Source: an uncultured Clostridia bacterium (lineage in GTDB: Bacteria; Bacillota; Clostridia; Oscillospirales; Acutalibacteraceae). From it: DNA of 35,182 nucleotides. Below the pieces are notes generated by a model that was not told where the DNA came from, did not search any database, and saw only the letters and a list, made by a program, of their open reading frames with translations. Shown here in pieces: positions 31,646-35,182 of this stretch. The position numbers and the translations under genes are program-made. The stretch's first letter is position 1. The number at the start of each line of letters is the position of its first letter. The DNA is taken from the NCBI GenBank assembly GCA_947168445.1, contig CAMVLW010000015.1, positions 1 to 35,182 of the forward strand. Direction: 5' to 3'.

Positions 31646-32353
31646 TTATCGAAAATACCGTTTCCACACCGCAACGGCGTTGGCGTTGGCGAGCTTATGC
31701 TCCACGTCGATTTCCGCCGGACAGATGTGGTGGCAGGAGAGCGACTTTCCGCAGCCGCTGAAAATGTTTTCCTTATAATATGCCGCGAGCGCCTGCGGAT
31801 TGTCCTTTTCCGCCTGCGCCAAAATCCGCGAAGCGGGAACAAACGCCGCCGCTCCGTAAAAGCTGCCGTCGGCGGTAAAATTCGGACAGACCTCCAGACA
31901 GCAGCCGCATTGCAGACAACGCGACGCGTCATAGCGCAGGTCAACGGTTTTTTCGCTTTGGCGGGCGGACTGCTCCAGCCAGTTGTGAATGGCTTTGAGG
32001 TTTTCCATCATCACGCCGCGGTCAACAATCAAATCGCGCACGGTCGGGAATTTTTTCAGCGGCTCCAGCACCAGCCTTCCCCTTTTGAATTCGCCCAGCT
32101 TGGCGTCACAGGCAAGGCGCGGCGTGCCGTTGATGCGCATGGCGCAGGCGCCGCATTTCTTTTGCAGACAGCTGCACTGCCAGTAGATGCTGCCGACAGG
32201 CGATTTGCTTGTGTCCGTCAGCTTTTCCTCGCTGTTCAGCCTTTTCAGCAGCGTGGCGACCGTATCCTCCGGCGGCGCTTCATAGGCAATGGTTTGTTTG
32301 TACGGCGCAGACGTGCGGCTTGCTTGCCGCAGAATTTCAATCAATAGCTTCAT
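31646..32353 (-). CDS. frdB: Fumarate reductase/succinate dehydrogenase iron-sulfur subunit
   Basis: Start at ATG 32353 after GGAG (five bases), overlapping the flavoprotein gene by 17 bp. 235 residues. N-terminal plant-type ferredoxin domain with the [2Fe-2S] ligands in CSCLQKKCGAC and LAC. The C-terminal domain has CLQCGCCLEVCP and CGKSLSCHHICP for the [4Fe-4S] and [3Fe-4S] clusters. It passes electrons between the membrane quinone site and the FAD subunit. The order C-A-B is that of Gram-positive complex II operons. Normal length. Confidence 0.92.
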   Translation of the reverse strand: MKLLIEILRQASRTSAPYKQTIAYEAPPEDTVATLLKRLNSEEKLTDTSKSPVGSIYWQCSCLQKKCGACAMRINGTPRLACDAKLGEFKRGRLVLEPLKKFPTVRDLIVDRGVMMENLKAIHNWLEQSARQSEKTVDLRYDASRCLQCGCCLEVCPNFTADGSFYGAAAFVPASRILAQAEKDNPQALAAYYKENIFSGCGKSLSCHHICPAEIDVEHKLANANAVAVWKRYFR

Positions 32354-33911
32354 GGCTTCTCCGCTCCGGGATTTCACGGTAAAAAATCTCTGTGTTTGTC
32401 ACGATGGTTTGTTTTTGACAGCCGCGCTCGGCGACGGGATAATCGGTGCGGCGGTGAGCGCCCCGGCTTTCCTTGCGAAACAGCGCGCAGTTAACGGTGG
32501 CGGCAGCCAAGCGCAGCAGGCGGACTTCGGCGGGATTTCCGGCGGCTGCCGACAGCGCGTTCAATTCTTCAAGCGCCTGCCGCAAGCCTGATTCGCTGCG
32601 CAGAATTTTCAGATACGCGCCGAGAACCGCGCTGACCCTTGCACGGAATGAAGGGGAAACCTCTGCGTTTTGTTCTTCGGCTTGTTCAGGCGATACGCGG
32701 TCTGTTTCGGGGTCGGACATTGCTGTCTGTGCGGCAACCATGCCGCCGTAAACCGCGCCCAACAGCGAATTGCCGCCCAAGCGGTTCGCGCCGTGATACT
32801 GGCAGGCGCACTCGCCCGCGGCGTATAAATTTGCCGCCGAGGTGCGGTGCTGTTCGTCCACCCAAATGCCGCCCATGAAATAGTGAATTCCGGGCGACAC
32901 CGGCACAGGCGCTTTTGCCGGGTCAATGTGCAGATAATGCACCAGCTGCTCCCGCAAGTCGGACAGGCGCGTTTTCCAAACGTCCCTTGCGATTCCCGTC
33001 ATGTCGAGATACACCTGATTTTCGCACTCCGGCATGGCGGTGACGGCGGTCATCTCGGCGGAAACCACGTCGCGGGGCATGAGATTTTTCAGTTCGGGAT
33101 ATTTTTCTTCCATAAAATACCACGGCTTGCCGTTTTTGCGGACAAACAATCTGCCGCCCTCTCCCCTTGCGGCTTCGCTGACAAGCAGCCGCTTGCCCGA
33201 AATGCCGATTGTGGTGGGGTGATACTGGATAAATTCCAGATTGGCAAGCTCCACGCCGTTTTCCAGACACAGTGCGGCGACGTCCGCGGTGTTCTGCGTG
33301 GTGCCGGTGGTGAGCCCCTCAAACAGTCCGTTCATGCCGCCGCAGGCGAGAATCACGCTGCCGGAGAACGTGAGGGCTTCATTGGTATAGTCGTCGGTCA
33401 CGGTCACGCCGCGGCAGGCGTTGCTTTCGATATGCAGTGCGCTGACGCGGTGATGGGCAAAACGGCGCACCAAGCCGCCCGCTTCATATTTGCGCACCTC
33501 GTCAATCAGCGCGGTCATCAGCATTTTTCCGGTGCTGCTTTTGACAAAGGCGGTGCGCTTTTTCTTTTGCCCGCCGAAATTGCGCTGCACAATGCCCCTT
33601 TCATTGGTTGAAAACGGCACGCCGAGCGCATAGAGCCGCCTGACAACGGCGGGCGCGTTTTGACACAAGCCCCAAACCGCGTTGGGGTCGGCAAGGTTCA
33701 CGCCGCCGCGCATGGTGTCCTCAAAGTGGTATGTTACGGCGTCGTCCTCGCCCATCGTGTCCAGGCTGGCGTTAATGCCGCCCTCCGCCATGACGGACTG
33801 CGCGCGCTCCGACGCCTGCGCCGAAACCAAATTGCAGGAAACGCCCTGTTCGGCGAGCGTCAGCGCGGCGGAAAGACCCGCGAGTCCCGCTCCGATAATC
33901 GTGATACTCAT
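32337..33911 (-). CDS. frdA: Fumarate reductase/succinate dehydrogenase flavoprotein subunit, lacking covalent-FAD histidine
   Basis: Start at ATG 33911, five bases after AGGTGG, overlapping the cytochrome b-type gene stop (ATGA). 524 residues. Rossmann FAD motif GAGLAGLSAALTLAEQG near the N-terminus, HFEDTMRGG, RNFGGQKKKRTAF, GIHYFMGGIWVDEQHRT, and the C-terminal NRLGGNSLLGAVYGG. In covalently flavinylated family members the early motif reads RSH[ST]; here it is RAQS with Gln38, so FAD is probably non-covalent. That favours fumarate reduction over succinate oxidation, by analogy with His mutants of E. coli FrdA. L-aspartate oxidase (NadB) is the main alternative, but the adjacent B and C subunits argue for complex II. 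Confidence 0.88.
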   Translation of the reverse strand: MSITIIGAGLAGLSAALTLAEQGVSCNLVSAQASERAQSVMAEGGINASLDTMGEDDAVTYHFEDTMRGGVNLADPNAVWGLCQNAPAVVRRLYALGVPFSTNERGIVQRNFGGQKKKRTAFVKSSTGKMLMTALIDEVRKYEAGGLVRRFAHHRVSALHIESNACRGVTVTDDYTNEALTFSGSVILACGGMNGLFEGLTTGTTQNTADVAALCLENGVELANLEFIQYHPTTIGISGKRLLVSEAARGEGGRLFVRKNGKPWYFMEEKYPELKNLMPRDVVSAEMTAVTAMPECENQVYLDMTGIARDVWKTRLSDLREQLVHYLHIDPAKAPVPVSPGIHYFMGGIWVDEQHRTSAANLYAAGECACQYHGANRLGGNSLLGAVYGGMVAAQTAMSDPETDRVSPEQAEEQNAEVSPSFRARVSAVLGAYLKILRSESGLRQALEELNALSAAAGNPAEVRLLRLAAATVNCALFRKESRGAHRRTDYPVAERGCQKQTIVTNTEIFYREIPERRSHEAID

Positions 33912-34444
33912 AGCTGCCACCTGATGTAATAAATAATGAAAGCGACCGCCATCAACAGCATGGCTGCCGACACAAAAAACAGAATATCGCCCGCCTTGGG
34001 TCTGAGCCTGCGCACACCGAAGGTGATAAGCATGGGCTTGACGTTGGTGATGATGTGCACCGCCACGCTCAGCAAAAACAGGATTTGCGTTATCAGGCGG
34101 AAAATGTCGAACGGCACCAGACGGAACACGCCGCCTGAGGTGTAGCCAAAGGCGGTGGTGTGGAAAAATATCAAAATCAAAATCAGCGCGCCGCTGATTC
34201 TCCGCGCCCAGAACAGGCGGTTTTGCTTGAAATAGGGCGCGTGGGTTTTGACAGCGGTTGTCACCGACTTGACGGTCAGCCCGACACTGATAGCCGCGTG
34301 AACGATAATCAGGGCGAGCATGGTGTGCGACAGCGCCTTGACAATCACCGTCGCGACATTCATTAAATTCAGCGCGCCGAGCACGCCGTGCACCACAAAC
34401 AGCGCAAGCGCCGCCATTGCGATGATTCCGTTGATTTTTCTCAT
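33908..34444 (-). CDS. frdC: Fumarate reductase/succinate dehydrogenase cytochrome b-type membrane subunit
   Basis: 178 residues with five predicted membrane helices (about 5-25, 35-57, 84-103, 112-137, 152-174). Histidines lie in or near several helices (VVHG, LSHTMLALIIVHA, FFHTT, VHIITN) and are candidate haem ligands, as in the di-haem single-subunit anchors of Wolinella and Bacillus. It carries the quinone site and anchors the A and B subunits. GAGG lies five bases before the ATG and overlaps the stop of the upstream gene. The gene starts 8 bp after that stop. Confidence 0.82.
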   Translation of the reverse strand: MRKINGIIAMAALALFVVHGVLGALNLMNVATVIVKALSHTMLALIIVHAAISVGLTVKSVTTAVKTHAPYFKQNRLFWARRISGALILILIFFHTTAFGYTSGGVFRLVPFDIFRLITQILFLLSVAVHIITNVKPMLITFGVRRLRPKAGDILFFVSAAMLLMAVAFIIYYIRWQL

Positions 34445-34452
34445 AAAAGCCT

Positions 34453-34959
34453 CTACATTTTTATCGTCAAAACATCATTTCTGCCGTACAGGGTTTGGGC
34501 GCTGTAGGTGCTTGCGGCGGCTTCGCTGAGAATAATCACATCAAAGCGCAGCAGCTCCGCCTTTGAAATCAGCATGGTTCCGGCTTCCTGTACGATTTTC
34601 ATTTGATTTTCAGGCAAACGCGCCTGATATTTTTTCGCGGTTTCCAAGCCGTCAGAATCATGCTCCGCCACCTTGCAGGTGACGTCCTCCATGATAAGCG
34701 GCACATTCTCGGAAAAGGTAAAGAATTTTTGCCAGTCGGCAGTGGTGCCTGCTTTATCGTGAAGCGCACGGTTGACAAGCACAACCCATTTTCCCTTCAT
34801 ATCCCCGGCTGAAACCGACTGAGAAGTCGCGGAGGAAACCGCGTCGGGAGAATCGCTGTTAAGGTTGATATAGCCGCCCGCCGTGAGCAAGCAGAGAATC
34901 ATCGCTCCGGCAACGGCAACGGACAAAAGCCGCATAGCAAATCGAAAGACAGTTTTCAT
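34453..34959 (-). CDS. Membrane-anchored extracytoplasmic protein, unknown (first gene of frd operon)
   Basis: Start set at ATG 34959; earlier in-frame starts (34985-35040) lie in or upstream of the promoter. 168 residues: one N-terminal membrane helix (about 7-29), then a small outside domain. The stretch DAVSSAT (39-45) faintly resembles the D-x-x-SGAT flavinylation motif of FMN-binding (NqrC/RnfG-type) domains, but the Gly is Ser and the rest of the domain is not evident. The C-terminal half (SKAELLRFDVIILSEAAASTYS) looks alpha/beta. It is 8 bp from frdC and probably serves the same electron-transfer chain. Function unknown. Confidence 0.65.
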   Translation of the reverse strand: MKTVFRFAMRLLSVAVAGAMILCLLTAGGYINLNSDSPDAVSSATSQSVSAGDMKGKWVVLVNRALHDKAGTTADWQKFFTFSENVPLIMEDVTCKVAEHDSDGLETAKKYQARLPENQMKIVQEAGTMLISKAELLRFDVIILSEAAASTYSAQTLYGRNDVLTIKM

Positions 34960-34977
34960 ACATTCACCAAAACAAGC

Positions 34978-35010
34978 AAATGGCAGAGAGTATTTCACTG
35001 ACTGCCATTT
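34978..35010. promoter_or_regulatory. Palindrome at the start of the frd operon transcript (candidate operator)
   Basis: AAATGGCAG (34978-34986) and CTGCCATTT (35002-35010) are perfect complements around a 15-base centre. It begins directly downstream of the -10 box, covering the expected transcription start. Confidence 0.55.
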
Positions 35011-35011
35011 A

Positions 35012-35040
35012 ATCATATAATTATTCCGCCGCTTTGTCAA
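35012..35040 (-). promoter_or_regulatory. Sigma-A promoter of the frd operon
   Basis: Perfect TTGACA (35040-35035), 17-bp spacer, TATGAT (35017-35012). The expected start is near 35005. Confidence 0.8.
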
Positions 35041-35101
35041 GCGCGTCGAGCACCGCGTCTGTAAATTGATTGCGCGATTGCGCTTCTTTAGAGCCTTTCA
35101 A
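35021..35101 (-). pseudogene. Possible C-terminal remnant of a protein
   Basis: A 26-codon open frame ending SRNQFTDAVLDALDKAAE. The last residues resemble the C-terminal helix of FMN-binding domains (NAFxxAVxDALxKA). It is closed by an in-frame TGA a few codons upstream (near 35115) and has no ribosome site, so at best it is a fragment. The frd promoter overlaps it. The remaining bases to the window end show nothing recognisable. Confidence 0.25.
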
Positions 35102-35182
35102 ACAAACGCCATGCAAATAATTTACTCAACTTTCCTTAATGGTGTATTAGTTTGTTTCTACTAAAACTTTACCTTTTATCAA

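Noticed and set aside
32337..33911. L-aspartate oxidase (NadB)
   Set aside because: Loss of the FAD histidine fits NadB, but the overlapping iron-sulfur and cytochrome b-type genes indicate a complex II-type enzyme.

Overview
The window looks like a chromosomal segment from an anaerobic, gut-type Clostridia member (Oscillospiraceae/Ruminococcaceae-like). This is inferred from moderately high GC coding DNA with AT-rich intergenic promoters, strong AGGAGG-type ribosome sites, lipoboxes, a putative sporulation/coat-type gene, a DUF5685-DnaJ pair and a quinol:fumarate-reductase-like operon. No rRNA, tRNA, CRISPR array, transposase or phage gene was seen. All but two of the genes lie on the minus strand.

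Left part (1-13 kb): a secreted SH3/Ig-like protein cut by the window edge; a three-gene unit (DUF5685, Cys-tailed DnaJ-domain protein, small membrane protein); a HAD phosphatase followed by a 159-bp near-perfect palindrome (MITE/REP-like) sitting between the gene and its terminator; a Cys-rich coat-like protein with a sporulation-type -10 box; a serine-hydrolase lipoprotein; the PcrA/UvrD helicase; a DUF4358-like lipoprotein; an NSS-family sodium symporter; a FliB-like Cys-cluster protein; and glycerate kinase. These are mostly housekeeping genes, several with their own readable promoters and terminators.

Middle and right (13-31 kb) is the most interesting part. Nine minus-strand genes, separated by at most about 30 bp, run from 28.76 kb down to 14.26 kb: lipoprotein, 66-aa coiled-coil protein, membrane-bound HD-GYP (c-di-GMP phosphodiesterase-type) protein, 1022-aa membrane-anchored protein, membrane-anchored HEAT-repeat protein, processive GT2 polysaccharide synthase, two paralogous GH-A-like/CBM9-like extracytoplasmic proteins, and a MATE transporter. 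The C-terminal half of the 1022-aa protein is a third copy of the GH-like fold but lacks both predicted catalytic glutamates. Immediately upstream lies a 719-aa secreted beta-helix protein whose leader carries a class I (GEMM-I) cyclic-di-GMP riboswitch with an overlapping terminator, predicted to be an ON switch. I read the whole block as a c-di-GMP-controlled exopolysaccharide and matrix-protein system. I do not recognise its exact composition from any characterised system (Pel, Bcs/Ccs, Pga/Ica, Pss), but I could not search databases.

Right end (31.4-35.2 kb): a fumarate reductase/succinate dehydrogenase-like operon (small membrane-anchored protein, cytochrome b-type subunit, flavoprotein, iron-sulfur subunit) with its own promoter, an operator-like palindrome and a terminator. 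The flavoprotein lacks the histidine that normally binds FAD covalently.
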